Positions 46,091 to 56,599 of a DNA stretch of 64,000 bases are shown one piece after another. The stretch's first letter is position 1; each line of letters starts with the position of its first letter. A program made the position numbers and the translations under genes. This stretch comes from Paramarasmius palmivorus. Its lineage: Eukaryota > Basidiomycota > Agaricomycetes > Agaricales > Marasmiaceae. The stretch covers positions 1 to 64,000 of the forward strand of contig JAYKXP010000147.1 of NCBI GenBank assembly GCA_037176845.1, written 5' to 3'. The notes below the pieces were generated by a model, which saw nothing but the letters and a program-made list of their open reading frames with translations, had not been told where the DNA came from and searched no databases.

Positions 46091-47579
46091 TGAATTCCAG
46101 GTACCTATAGCCCCACAAGTTCTCCGTGTTCGCAACATTGGTCGATTCCGCAAGTAAAAACCTGGATATGCGGTAGTTTAATACAAGGAACTGAAGGCCA
46201 CAGATGGATGTAGGATCAAGTGAGGAAGCGGAGAACCGAGCCAGAAAAGAAGTAGCGAGTGATGAACAGAACGCGGTGGCGAACAAGGGAATGAGAGAAA
46301 GCGTAACACGAGGCTCACCCAACTCTTCCGCTATTTCGGGTTGAGATCTTCAAGACTGGCGCATATCAGTACAACGCCAGCCTCGTAGATCCAGGTTCAG
46401 AACGTCAACGTGAAGGGATATCTGTGTATGCCTGGACATTGTCACACTTCGCCAAGCTCGGAATCGCTTTGATACAAAGCGATGCAACCGTACGTCTTGG
46501 AACCATGAGAATCCGAACGATTACACGCATTACTGTTAGTTATTCGCGAAGGATTCATTGAGATACACAAACATGTTCTTCTAACGTTCTTTGTGTTTCA
46601 CAATTTGTAATCTAGATAAACGATAATGGTCACACTGATATTGTAATGTTAGCTCGAGTCGAAAAGGCGAAGATATCGGATGTGGGGATGATATAAAGCA
46701 AAGGAACTGCAAGTCGTGTACCAAATAGAGGTATAGCGACGGATGACGAAGAGAAACAGCGGAGCAAGTGGTGGTGACCAAAGTAGACGATAGTTTGGTA
46801 CCACAGTACGACCTGCGTTGGTCAAACGGAAGATGCACTAATGCGTCGCGTAAGAATCGAAAGACTCTTTGACTGTCAAAGTCCCAAAGCAGAAACGAAG
46901 TAGAGCAGAGATAACCAACAGAAAGAATAGATAGAGGTAGGATAAGGGAACACTTAGAGGAGAAACATACGAAGGACAGCTACCCCAGGCATTAATCCTA
47001 ACCGAACGCCTACCACCTCCACCGTGCTAGTATGTATAACCTCTGATGACGTTGAACGCGTTCCAAGTCGAAGATGTCTGTGAAAGAAGCAAATAGAGGA
47101 ACCGAAGCGAACACGGCACGAAATCTGCGTCGTGCTGATGATTACAGCTGGGAGTAACAGATGGATAAGGTAGCAATTCGTCTTCGGGACAAGAGGAAAG
47201 AGAGTAGGATGGCTAGAAATCGCTGGATCTACGGGGTGAATGCAGGTGGAGTGCGGCGGTGAAGGACGTTGGGGTTGAATTCGAATCGTCGAGTTTCTTC
47301 GGTACTTGAGATTCAGGTCAACGTTAATAGACGAACTCCAGGCATGGAAACGCACATGAAACTGGTTTTTGCGACTTGACTCTAGCTCTGACGCTATCTG
47401 ACACATTTGGGGTCGCATTGCGAGCAGCGGGATCTAGGTAACAGTTCGCAGAATCACCGAGTCGGCGGATTCGTGATGTGTCGACACCGTAATCTCTGAA
47501 CGGTTTCATTATGGAGGTTTACTGGAACGTAGTGGCTTTCACGCTGGTATGGCTTCTGGATGGTCTCCGTTCGGATATA

Positions 47580-48655
47580 TGAGCAAGGATCTTACTGAAA
47601 TCGACGTCAAAATCATTCTCGTATCAAAAGGTGTGGATCAACTACTCACATTGCACCAACCCACAGGCTACGATCGACACTCTTCACTAGACAGCATCCG
47701 TACCCTCTACTACGACTAGCCTTCCTGTTCGGATGCTCCGTAGTTGCAAGATTCGATATTTAAAGTTGGCGATATGGGACGTAATGAACCGAGAAGATAG
47801 AAGCAGGCTCTTCACTCCGGATGATAGCATATCAGGGTTGACCAGGATAAAAGGATACGGAAGTCGTGGATGAGCGGCTGTGGGTATGAGTGGGAGCGTT
47901 TGATCTTGGCACGTTTCCCGTCGGAAGGAGAGCGGAAAGAAGAGGGGGCAGCAGCCCGTGGGACCTGTTGGAATCGATGACATTTGGCGGCGTGCGTATG
48001 AACAGTGGTTGCGTTGAGACGGGTGAATTAGAGGACGGATGTCGGCTGCGCAGGGAGTTGGATAATACAAGGGCAAGAATGACGCTGAAAAACGACGTTA
48101 GGATTGTGCTTGTATCAAAAACATGGATCTATAACTCGCCTTGCGCCCATACCCGCGGCTACGAGCCTTCTCAATACTCTTCACAACACCGCATTCCTGT
48201 CTTATGACCAATCTTCGTGTTCGGATAGGGGATAGCGGCAAACTTCGATATTGGGGGGCGTTGAAGTCGGTGATGCGGGATGGGATGGACCAAGAGGATG
48301 AGAGGAGGTCCTTCACTCCGAACGATAGCATTCCAAGGTGGAGGCGGATAAGAGGACAGAAAGGGAGTAAGAGTGTGGGAGTGTGGTTTTGGGACGTTTC
48401 CTGTCGGCAGAAGAGCGCTGATTAGAAAGGAAAGGGGGAGGCATTGACACAGACGACTTTCTGATGGCGACGGACACTTCCGCGGGGCAGTTTTTGCGTC
48501 GAGGGGAGTTAGAGAACCAGTGTAAGCCGAACCAGCTCGAAGGGAATTGGCGGGTATATGAGTAAGAGCTCCGCTGAAAAATGAGGTTGAGATGATTCGT
48601 GTAGCAGAAATTGGACCAACTAATCGCCTCGCACCAATAATCGCCGGAGGCTTCT
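47580..48655. repeat. Tandem repeat, unit about 490 bp, copy B
   Basis: Equivalent to 15,470-16,505. The recurring TCRCMTTGCRCCMA motif appears at about 47,645, 48,137 and 48,625 (spacing about 490). Three starts are present in both duplication copies, so the tandem structure predates the segmental duplication. Confidence 0.6.
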
Positions 48656-48824
48656 CAAATTCTCGGAGCCGAGTGTCGATTGAATGACATCACCTGTCAT
48701 CCATGCCACATGGCACAAATTTTTCTTCCATTGTCGCTCCCTGTTCGCTTCCAAAAGCTCGAAATCAAATCTCCTCAGCACGCTCATGGACTAAACTATC
48801 TGTTCCTCTATTCCCTGCCCATCC

Positions 48825-49510
48825 AATAACAATCCTCCTCCTCTTGGCTCTCGCGAGGCCTATCATCTCCGCTGTCTCTTTCAGCGAAACCACGCCCTTC
48901 GACTCCACTACCAGTGAATGGGTCGACATTAATGGCTTTCGCACCACTACTTATACGCGGCAGCCTATCAGTAAGTCTCATCTGCCATTCGCCCCAGCTT
49001 TCCGATAGCGGTTATCGAGTATATCTATGCCATCAACCTCTCCGAACGAATCCCTGGCACGCTATTCTTCCGATTTTGATTCCATGGCACGCCTTCTTAA
49101 TGTGCTGGATTCTCCTCCAAGACAAAAATATTCAAGACCGCAACTACATAGCAATCCCCACATCCTCCAGACTCCACAAAGGCCCTTTCGGCATCTGCAT
49201 TATCGGGATAGCAGCTCTCTTCGGCACCGTGCATTGTATCCCATGTTCCGACGCATAACGAACGGTTAATTTGGCGTTTTTCAGCTGCACGGGGGTTTGA
49301 CATGGTTACCTGAGCTCAGATATGCTTAGTGTTTTCGTGACTGTTCTGGCTATGCTTTCCGTGGCATATGTTGTATTTCGTGTTATCGCGTTGATGGCGC
49401 TGAGGGAGCTTCCAGACGAGTGCCCATCAGGTTGTCTAGGGAATTACTGTATGTTCATCCCGCATATTGAGGTATGTTTACTTCGATTGACGAGTGAATT
49501 GGCGAGCTGA
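48825..49510 (+). pseudogene. Membrane-protein relic, middle deleted (copy B)
   Basis: Same family as 25,143-26,831. The N-terminus is present (ITILLLLALARPIISAVS, then EWVDINGFRTTT, to about 48,955), including the signal-like segment that the copy A relic has lost. It then jumps to sequence matching the last third of the protein (IPWHAFLMCWILLQDKNIQD, ICIIGIAALFGTVHCIP near 49,190-49,245, ELPDECPSGCLGNYCMFIPH near 49,410). About 300 residues between are deleted, and frame breaks follow. Non-functional. Confidence 0.7.
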
Positions 49511-50196
49511 TGTTTTCTTCAAGAATCCTAGGTACTCATGCATATGTTATCTATCGTATTCCGTGTACCAGTCTTGCTAGCCACGTCTTGGTCCCTGATT
49601 GCATACAATGCATAAACATTCTGTCTCGATATCCCCTTGTGAACTGATAGAGCGGCCTTGAGCTTTCGGAGATGGACAGGGCTTGCAAGCTTAAGCTCTC
49701 AACGATTGTAGGTTTAACATATTTAGACTCGGACTACTATTCTGACGCACGTTCATATACCTTCGAAATGTTATTTTACCAGATGAAATACAAAGGTCTC
49801 AGGAAAATGGCGCATTGACTCGAGTCAGAGATACCATGACACTTCTTGGTCTATCCGGTACGCTATCGTTCCTTTGTGGGGCTGTCCTAAGTGTGGTCGT
49901 TTTCTGACTTTCCTGTCTAGGGAGCCGCTCTGGTAATAGCATACGCTACGATGAATCAGGCAAGGCTTCACATCGTTCGAAGAACTTCCTAGCTGCTAAC
50001 GCTGCCTTGCCTTGTTTGTACCTTTAGGCTTCCATCAAAGTGTCAAAGCATACGAAATGCTCGAAAGCCATTTGAGGATCTGCTGCTGCGGTTGTACATC
50101 TCCGAGTTCCGATGCGTGGCGATATCCGGCGCTCGAGGTATGTAGTGTTATTATTGTTGACTACACTCATTAATCGGGACTCTTACCAGTACATAC
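49511..50196. other. Gene-free flank of copy B
   Basis: Aligns with 17,930-18,665 of copy A. It holds short coding-like pieces shared with that copy but no assembled gene. It ends at the KDZ target duplication. Confidence 0.5.
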
Positions 50197-50203
50197 TCGT
50201 TGA
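50197..50203. other. KDZ target-site duplication, left copy
   Basis: TCGTTGA directly before the left inverted repeat; the second copy is at 62,903-62,909. Joining the flanks on one copy gives sequence matching copy A near 18,665-18,690. The next bases are ambiguous because A/T could belong to the inverted repeat, so the duplication is 5 to 7 bp. Confidence 0.85.
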
Positions 50204-50442
50204 CACCTTTGTTTCCCGGGTAAAACAACAAATCAGTTGGCCAGTTCAGGCGTGATCCGGCAACTAATTTGTGTTTTTGTCCGTGTAAAGTGCATCCGCG
50301 GGTATTATCCGCGAGATCCGCCAACATTTCTGGCAGCAAGGTAGCTGCTCGCGGACTTCTGCGTTTTTCCCTTTGCGCCGGCGCTTCTCCCTTCAACAAG
50401 CGCCTCAACTATCACCTGATGACATTTTCCCTTCAACAGCTT
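50204..50442 (+). repeat. KDZ left terminal inverted repeat, 239 bp
   Basis: Starts CACCTTTGTTTCCCGGGTAA and ends CTTCAACAGCTT. It reads the same as the reverse complement of 62,664-62,902 throughout as far as I can compare by eye. It contains ATCCGCGGGTATTATCCGCG, a GC-rich partial palindrome. Confidence 0.9.
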
Positions 50443-50661
50443 TTACCATCATCCTTCTCAAGGCTTTCGCACCGTCGTCATCGACGTTTACACCCGTTCC
50501 CTTCAATGCTCGACAACACCCCCTCCTTTGAAATCTAATTGTTCAATCTTTGTAGAAGACGTCAATATAACAAAATTTCTATCACATCTATTGAAGTTGG
50601 ACATTGAGTTTGAATAAGATATGTATTAAGGTATGCTAAACAATTCTAGACTAGACATCGT

Positions 50662-52864
50662 TCATAAACTCTTCTTTTTCATCCCAGCCTTCTCCTCTCC
50701 AGCTTTCGATGAAGCTTTCCTACCTCCCGAGGCTTTCCTACTACCAGCTTCTCGTCCCGTAGTCGAATATTCAGTCTCGGCAAACCGAGGAGCAGGTCCT
50801 TTGGGAGCTCGTTTCGCTTTTCGCTCAGCTAACGGCCGGTCTAGGTCTGCCATATCAACATCATCGGGCCTCGACCGTTTGTTACTCTGAACCGTGACGG
50901 CACTATCAGATGTCGGATCCGACTCTGGGTCCATTGGAGGTGTGATATGAGATGGAGAAAGGCGAAGTTGAGAGGGGGAAATGGTGGGATGAGTTGAAGA
51001 GAGCTCGGTTGGAGTGTTGAGGAGAGAAGGGTTAATTTGGGGAGATGGTGGGTTGCTCTGAGTTGTAGGCAGGAATAGTGGTTCGGGAGACGGGTCACGA
51101 AGATTTATCACCTTGGCCGCCGGTCCATCTTTCCCGAACATCGGATGATTGTCTTCAGGATCAAGACAAGGGCGACAAGGAAGATCGTCATCGTCGAAGT
51201 GGACGCTACGAGGTTCAGCAGGGCTCGGTACTACAGGAACGGCTGAAGGAGATGTCGAAGTCGAACCAAGCTCCGTTGAGGCAGCTGGAGCTGTTGCTCC
51301 TTCCGCCGACTCATCCTCCTCTACGACGATGGGTTTAGACGTGATCTTCTTGGGTTTTGGTCTCTCCTTCTCAGCCTTCTCCGACTTCTGCTTCCTCTTC
51401 ACTGCCTTCCCCTTTGTACCTTTGGACTTCTTTGGCTCGGGTGCATCCTCACCAGACTCTTCATCACTATCGCCAACCTCCTTGGTATCTCCGCCATCAG
51501 CTACACCATCAACCAATCCACCTATCTCTACCACCGGTTTTGCCTTCTGGTTCTTCTTCTTCGGGCCCCTCTTCTGACCAACGTCGCATCGCTCACTACG
51601 CTTCGGAGGCTCGATCTCTCCATCTGCCACCCGCCTATCATATTCATCACGAAACGTCTTCCACTCCTCACTTGACAAGAGTCGGAGCCGGCATGATCCT
51701 TGATCAAGTTTCGAGCGCAGCGCTGTCAAATCCCGAACCGAGCTGGAAAGAGAGCTGAGGTTCTTGACATCTTTGAACGGCCAGCCTTCCAGAACGATGC
51801 CTTGGTCATATGTCATGAGCTTGTCAAAGTGTTCATAATGAACCTTGACCTGCTTGGCGTCGTTGAATGAGCCCCGCTCTCGCTTGCAGTCCTCGGCCTG
51901 CTTTCTCAACGTCTCGCGAATCGAGGCCTTCAGCGCACGAACTTTGTCATTAACTGTCGTCGCCATGTCTGGACGATGATGTCAACAATCAGGAACACTG
52001 ATAAAAGGGCATCACGTACTTGCAATGTCGCACTTGGCCACTGAGAATGACTGCATCATCTGCCCAACGCGCTCAAGATTGAAGTCACGTTTGGCTACAA
52101 GAGCCAAGTAATCAGCATATGCCATATTGGTGATGAACCAATACGGCTCCATGAATGGCTCTGGTCGACTGCGAGTCACCAGAAGCATCGCTTCGACCCC
52201 AACACGCATAGCCATCGTTTTTATCTGCAAAGTCTGGTGAGGATTCTAATGAGTAAGAGAAAACGGCACACGTACCAAACCAACAATGTTGGCAAGAAGA
52301 TTTGCTGCTTCCTGCGTGATACCCCGGCCGACGATCCTTGGAATAGGCTTTTCGGCTTTTCTGGCTGTGGAGAACACTTCAACAATCTTCTCTTTATCCG
52401 CGCTTGACAAAGCTGAATATTCGGCCTTGAGCTTGATGCTCAGTGCTGGTGCACTCAGCTTTGGTTGCCCCTCTGAAACAAAGCCTTAGAATATAGATAG
52501 TATAGTGAGTGATGGACGTACCTTGCTCAAATTCCTTTGCCTTCAGAGACTTGAACGCGTTGAACGCATTCACTTTATTCTTCGGCTTAACCATCCTTAC
52601 GCCGCCTTGAAATATCCGGTCTTCAATGTAGCGCTGTTTCTTCTTGAAGTCGCTTGCCATTTCCGCACAACGGGCCTTGATGAAACCAATGAGTTCACGG
52701 ATCTGGTCGTTCAGACGTGTACGGTTTTGCTTCTGCTCCGCTCTGATTCGTCGCCGCTCTTCAGGAGCTATTGGGACGCGTATTATCTTCTTGCGCCGTC
52801 GGGTTCGTTGGCGTTGATTCGGCTTCGCGATCTTCCATTTCTTTGAGTTGGTAACAGCAGCCAT
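50662..52864 (-). CDS. KDZ cargo: 686-aa basic protein with HMG-box-like N-terminus
   Basis: Exons 52,522-52,864, 52,276-52,472, 52,020-52,233 and 50,662-51,968; introns 49, 42 and 51 nt; total 686 residues. An Arg/Lys-rich start (RQRTRRRKKIIR) is followed by a helical segment, then KVNAFNAFKSLKAKEFEQ and a region (SSADKEKIVEVFSTARKAEK) reminiscent of an HMG box. Next come RVGVEAMLLVTRSRPEPF and a helical stretch ending in VLEGWPFKDVKNLSSL and LLSSEEWKTFRDEYDRR. The C-terminal half is low-complexity: basic clusters (KRGPKKKNQKAKP, KGKAVKRKQKSEKAEK) alternate with acidic and Pro/Ser runs, as in a nuclear DNA-binding protein. I recall this layout from transposon-linked basidiomycete families but cannot confirm it. 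Its role in transposition or chromatin is unknown. Confidence 0.75.
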
Positions 52865-53628
52865 CAACGGGTGTTGGTTGGGGGAGAATTTCGAGAGGAT
52901 AAAATGAGGATTGTAGTAGGAACACGCACGCAGGACAAAAATTGGGACTTAGCAATATGCGAATTCCAATTTTCCATGGCTGAGCGCCACAACAAAGTAC
53001 TCAGCATCAATACAATCTGCAATACACACAGGCATCAGCGTCTTTTCCGGACCCAGCAACAGAACATTGTTATGTCAAATTCGCAACCGAGATGGTCAGA
53101 TGGAGATCAGATAGATCGCTGAAATATACATACCGCCACCCTCCGCCACCGCTCTCCCAACGTTTACCATTCTGTTACTTGATAAGTGGTCACTCAAGAT
53201 AAACAGCCCTAAAATTCTTCTATAAACAAGCAAGTCATGAGAGTTATAAAAACAGAAACTCCTGCATGCGGTATTAAGATTTTGCAAGCGAGGTGATGTC
53301 TGTTTCATCCCTGTACTTCCATATCTTTCCTCCGATATCTCTTCCTCTGCGGCCTCCGATATCTCTGTACCTTTATTTGCTGCTTGGCTGGTAACAAGGC
53401 ATGCTTTCCATTTTCGAACCCCTTTTGGTATTGGTGCCGTGCGCCGTAAAGCAGTCTTCACTGCAGCACCTTCTCACAGCAAATCAGATTAGTTTACCAT
53501 CATATGCAGTAGAGTGGTTCAGAAGGTTCGATTGTAATTTCTGTCTCGGAATAATATACAAAGAGCAAGGGAGACTAATTCCAAGAATTCCAAGATAGTA
53601 CATAACATGATTACAAATTGAACGACCT
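52865..53628. other. KDZ internal spacer with a possible lone exon
   Basis: Between the 421-aa and 686-aa genes. On the minus strand, about 53,461-53,360 reads like an exon (TALRRTAPIPKGVRKWKAC) preceded by CAG and followed by GTACAG, and the frame stays open to 53,096. It could be an extra exon of the 686-aa gene, the 3' part of the 421-aa gene, or untranslated sequence. Otherwise nothing is visible. Confidence 0.3.
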
Positions 53629-55053
53629 CTAGATTTGATCCTGAATCAACATCCACATGAATGCGAGCTCACCCGGTGGAATCTGACAATACCGAAGGAC
53701 TTGGGTTTTGAAGGTCTGGAATTCACTGGTGGCATGTCCAAAGCCGACGATCAGACCAGTGGTGTTGGCGTCATAACCATGGGTAACAAAATATGAGTGG
53801 CCCACAGCACCGAGAAAGTCTCGATGAGGACGTTCTCCTCGGGGTCGTACACCAGCCATAGTTGACGAAGCAGCCGCAGACGACTCTCCCACTGATGGAG
53901 CATCCACGCGACTTGATGGACCTGCTGGTGCTGTACTCTCTGCCCGGATAAACGTAGTCACTTCTCCATTGCTATCTAGAAAAAAAAGGATCAGATTGTA
54001 CACGAGGAGTTGAAGCAAGGACCAATTACCAATGATAGATGATCCGTCAACACCGTTCCAACCTTGGTCATGCGCTTCATCTACCGAAATCATTCCACAA
54101 TCGAACGTAGGCTGAATGTGTTTTTTCTTTGTCGGAGATTGTGACCGGGAAGCGCAGACCTGCCTCTCAGCCTCTTGAAGTAAGGATGAGTTGAAAATTG
54201 AGGGCGAGAGGCTGGCGAATGAAGGGGTTTGTTGAGGAGCGTGTTTGGGACGTGATGGGGTTGACGGTGGTGTTCCAAAACTGACGTCGTCAACGTTGGT
54301 AGCAGAGGAGCTCAGCGACGTGTTAGATGGCGAGAAATGAGGAAAGACCTGTGGTGGTAAAGCTGGTGCTGGCTGACGATGTGCGGCGGGCGGTGGACCA
54401 GGGGGAAATTCGTTGGCCACAAAGTCAACCAATGGGTCGCCACCGTTGGTCACCATGGAGAAAAAAGCACCTCGAAAGCGAGAATGAACGAGCATGCGAG
54501 GGCTGAGGAGCTTGACTCCATTGACACCAGGCCAATCCCAGTACATTCTCGCTGTTTCTCTGAGGCGCAGTACTAGTTAGAAAGGAGTTGAACAATAACA
54601 CTGATTCATGCTTACTTTGAGCAAAAGATTCCAACGCGATGAGCAATGATAAGTACATAGAACTCTCCAACAACTGCATCCATCAAGCTACAAGCTTCTT
54701 GAAAATTGGGATGATTTTGGACTTCATTGACAATCGTTTCCGGTCGTTGTAGGCAGTACTCGTTGATGAGTGGCTGAAGGAGGTTCTCGAGCTTGCCGGC
54801 CAGTTCAACTGGGACCTGGACGTTGAATGGAAAACTTTTACCTCCTCCACCCACAATCCAACACCTATGAGCGATCAGACCATTTAGAAAATAAAGATTC
54901 ATCTGGCACGTACGGATCCTTGTATATCCCTGCCATGATAGCCTTGTTCTCCCTTTTTGAAGCGGCCGGAGCGACGTAGCCTGAGATTCCAGCCTTCTGT
55001 GGGTAGGCAAAGAGGTACAGAAATGGACGTTGTTTGTTGCTCATGGTGGTCAT
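53629..55053 (-). CDS. KDZ cargo: 421-aa protein, function unknown
   Basis: Exons 54,914-55,053, 54,616-54,864, 54,030-54,559 and 53,629-53,975; introns 49, 56 and 54 nt; phases agree. The N-terminal part (residues 1-about 175) looks globular: YLFAYPQKAGISGYV, CWIVGGGGKSFPFNVQVPVE, then EFYVLIIAHRVGIFCSKETA and RFRGAFFSMVTNGG. The last has a faint likeness to the small RNase H1 N-terminal fold (a G-I-F/Y turn after a beta strand), too weak to assign. The middle is Pro/Ser-rich with a basic SPTKKK cluster. The C-terminal end (HSYFVTHGYDANTTGLIVGF) looks folded again. The stop at 53,629 is tentative: a GTGAGC near 53,674 could be a further donor. Confidence 0.65.
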
Positions 55054-55179
55054 GGTAAAAGATTGAACCTGGCAGCATTTTAGATATAAGGTTAGCGACT
55101 TACCAAATATGTCAATCATTCTAGAACCTGGTTCGGCGGACGCGGTGTAATGACCTTACTGCAATCAAACTTGACTATT

Positions 55180-55968
55180 CTACAACAGAAATCTATTGAT
55201 TAGATCCACTAAATACACGCTTCTTTTTTCTGTATGGGACATCAGGATACCATTGTGATAGCGCGAGCGTTTCCATATACTGACCCGTTGTCGGCGTAAA
55301 GATTGCATGAGGGCCAGATAACTCCGGTTCTTCTGTCGATATCGTGCCTTGTACACATTTTCCCGCATGCGCAAATTTTGCTGTGCCTCTCTCTGTTCGT
55401 CCTCAGGAAGGGCAGCTAGTGCCTGTTGACGTCTAAGAGATCATAAGTTAGCTTCAATTGTATGAATGAATACTTGAATACTGCACCTCGATTTATTCTG
55501 ACGTGCCTTCTCCTGAATTCTACTTCGATTGCGCTGGTAATACTCCCGGAAGTATGCAGCACGGTCTCGAGTATCCTTCTGATTATTCTTCTCAACGTCC
55601 TTTTCTAATCCAACTGGTCCCATGTGAGCTGGCGTCTCTGATAGGCCGATGTCAACAGTTTTCTCCGGGAAGAATGTAAGTTTTTGAGGTTTTTTCATGT
55701 GCCGACTATGTGTTTTTTGGGTAGCTCGTTCAGCGGGACATGGCGTGAGTGGACCTGGAGATGACGATTCAGAACTGAGGGAAGGAGAGAGGAGAGGAGA
55801 CTGTGGTGGCCGTAGCGGAATTTGCGGCAGTGAAGGAGAAACTGAAACAGGTCGTGTTGGTGCGCAGAGAAACTGCCGTCGAGGTTGGGGTGACAAAATG
55901 AGTGGAGGCTCGCATTGCAGAGCCGCTGAGGAAAGCGGTGTGTAAGGACACGCAACCGTACTGGGCAT
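55180..55968 (-). CDS. KDZ cargo: 243-aa basic protein
   Basis: Exons 55,487-55,968 and 55,180-55,432, joined by a 54-nt intron. The first 80 residues are Pro/Ser-rich and probably disordered. The rest is strongly basic with two similar units, YFREYYQRNRSRIQEKARQ and YKARYRQKNRSYLALMQSLR, separated by ALAALPEDEQREAQQNL. Repeated Y-x-x-x-Y-(R/Q)-x-(K/N)-R units with helix-forming composition suggest a nucleic-acid-binding helical protein; I do not recognise the family. A possible third exon border at 55,284/55,209 would shorten the tail. Upstream (56,055-56,250) lie three copies of a GTTAAAACTC motif. Confidence 0.65.
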
Positions 55969-56599
55969 TTTTGGATGAGTAAGGAACGCAACAGACCTGC
56001 GGCTTTAACTTGGAAATCAATCCGGAGGCTGGTTGAAACTCTCCACGGATCAACTTGTTAAAACTCGCCAGTTTCCACTCGACGGTTCTCTATACAATGA
56101 GCGTCAGCAGTTCCCAATCGTAATTCCGGAAGATGCATTAGATAGCACACCTGAGGCATAACATACACTTGGAAGAGTACTTGTGACAGGGAAAGAGCAG
56201 GCACCAGCGAAGTGTTAAAACTCCCTACATCATCCTGGTTAAAACTCACCACGTCAATTGAGGTTTTCGTTTATTTTCATTACATCCCCTAGCTATCATG
56301 TCTAATTTTGATAGCTATGGCATTGAGGACCCCTTAGGAGGTTGCTTATACTACAATTGGGGCGTAGCGGAGACACCAATACTGCAATGTAATTGGTAAG
56401 ACCAACAGATCGCTAAATACATCAATCAACACTATGATCTTTAACGTATCAAGTTCGAAATGTATTGCACATCCAGGTCACAGCTGTCAAATCGCTTCCG
56501 ATGAGTTAGATAAGTTTCATTGACTGCATGAAAGCATTCAGATAAAAATACATTGGTAATAAGAGTACAAATTGGCACAAGAAAGGTAAATTGTTGGAT
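55969..56599. promoter_or_regulatory. Spacer with three GTTAAAACTC motifs
   Basis: TTGTTAAAACTCGCCA (about 56,053), GTGTTAAAACTCCCTAC (about 56,213) and TGGTTAAAACTCACCAC (about 56,238) lie upstream of the minus-strand gene starting at 55,968 and downstream of the TET/JBP gene. The core GTTAAAACTC is identical in all three. They could be promoter elements; nothing else is visible in this 630-bp gap. Confidence 0.45.

Larger units (their letters stand above)
46095..50203. repeat. Segmental duplication, copy B (left part)
   Basis: Collinear with copy A (10,650-18,670). It lacks the 1.77-kb and 1.55-kb elements of copy A but keeps the tandem repeats and a differently decayed membrane-protein gene. 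At 50,203 it is interrupted by the KDZ element and resumes at 62,903. Confidence 0.75.

Noticed and set aside
50269..50538. Open frame present at both KDZ ends (also 62,559-62,837)
   Set aside because: It is open only because the terminal inverted repeats are identical; the unique parts differ and there is no domain.
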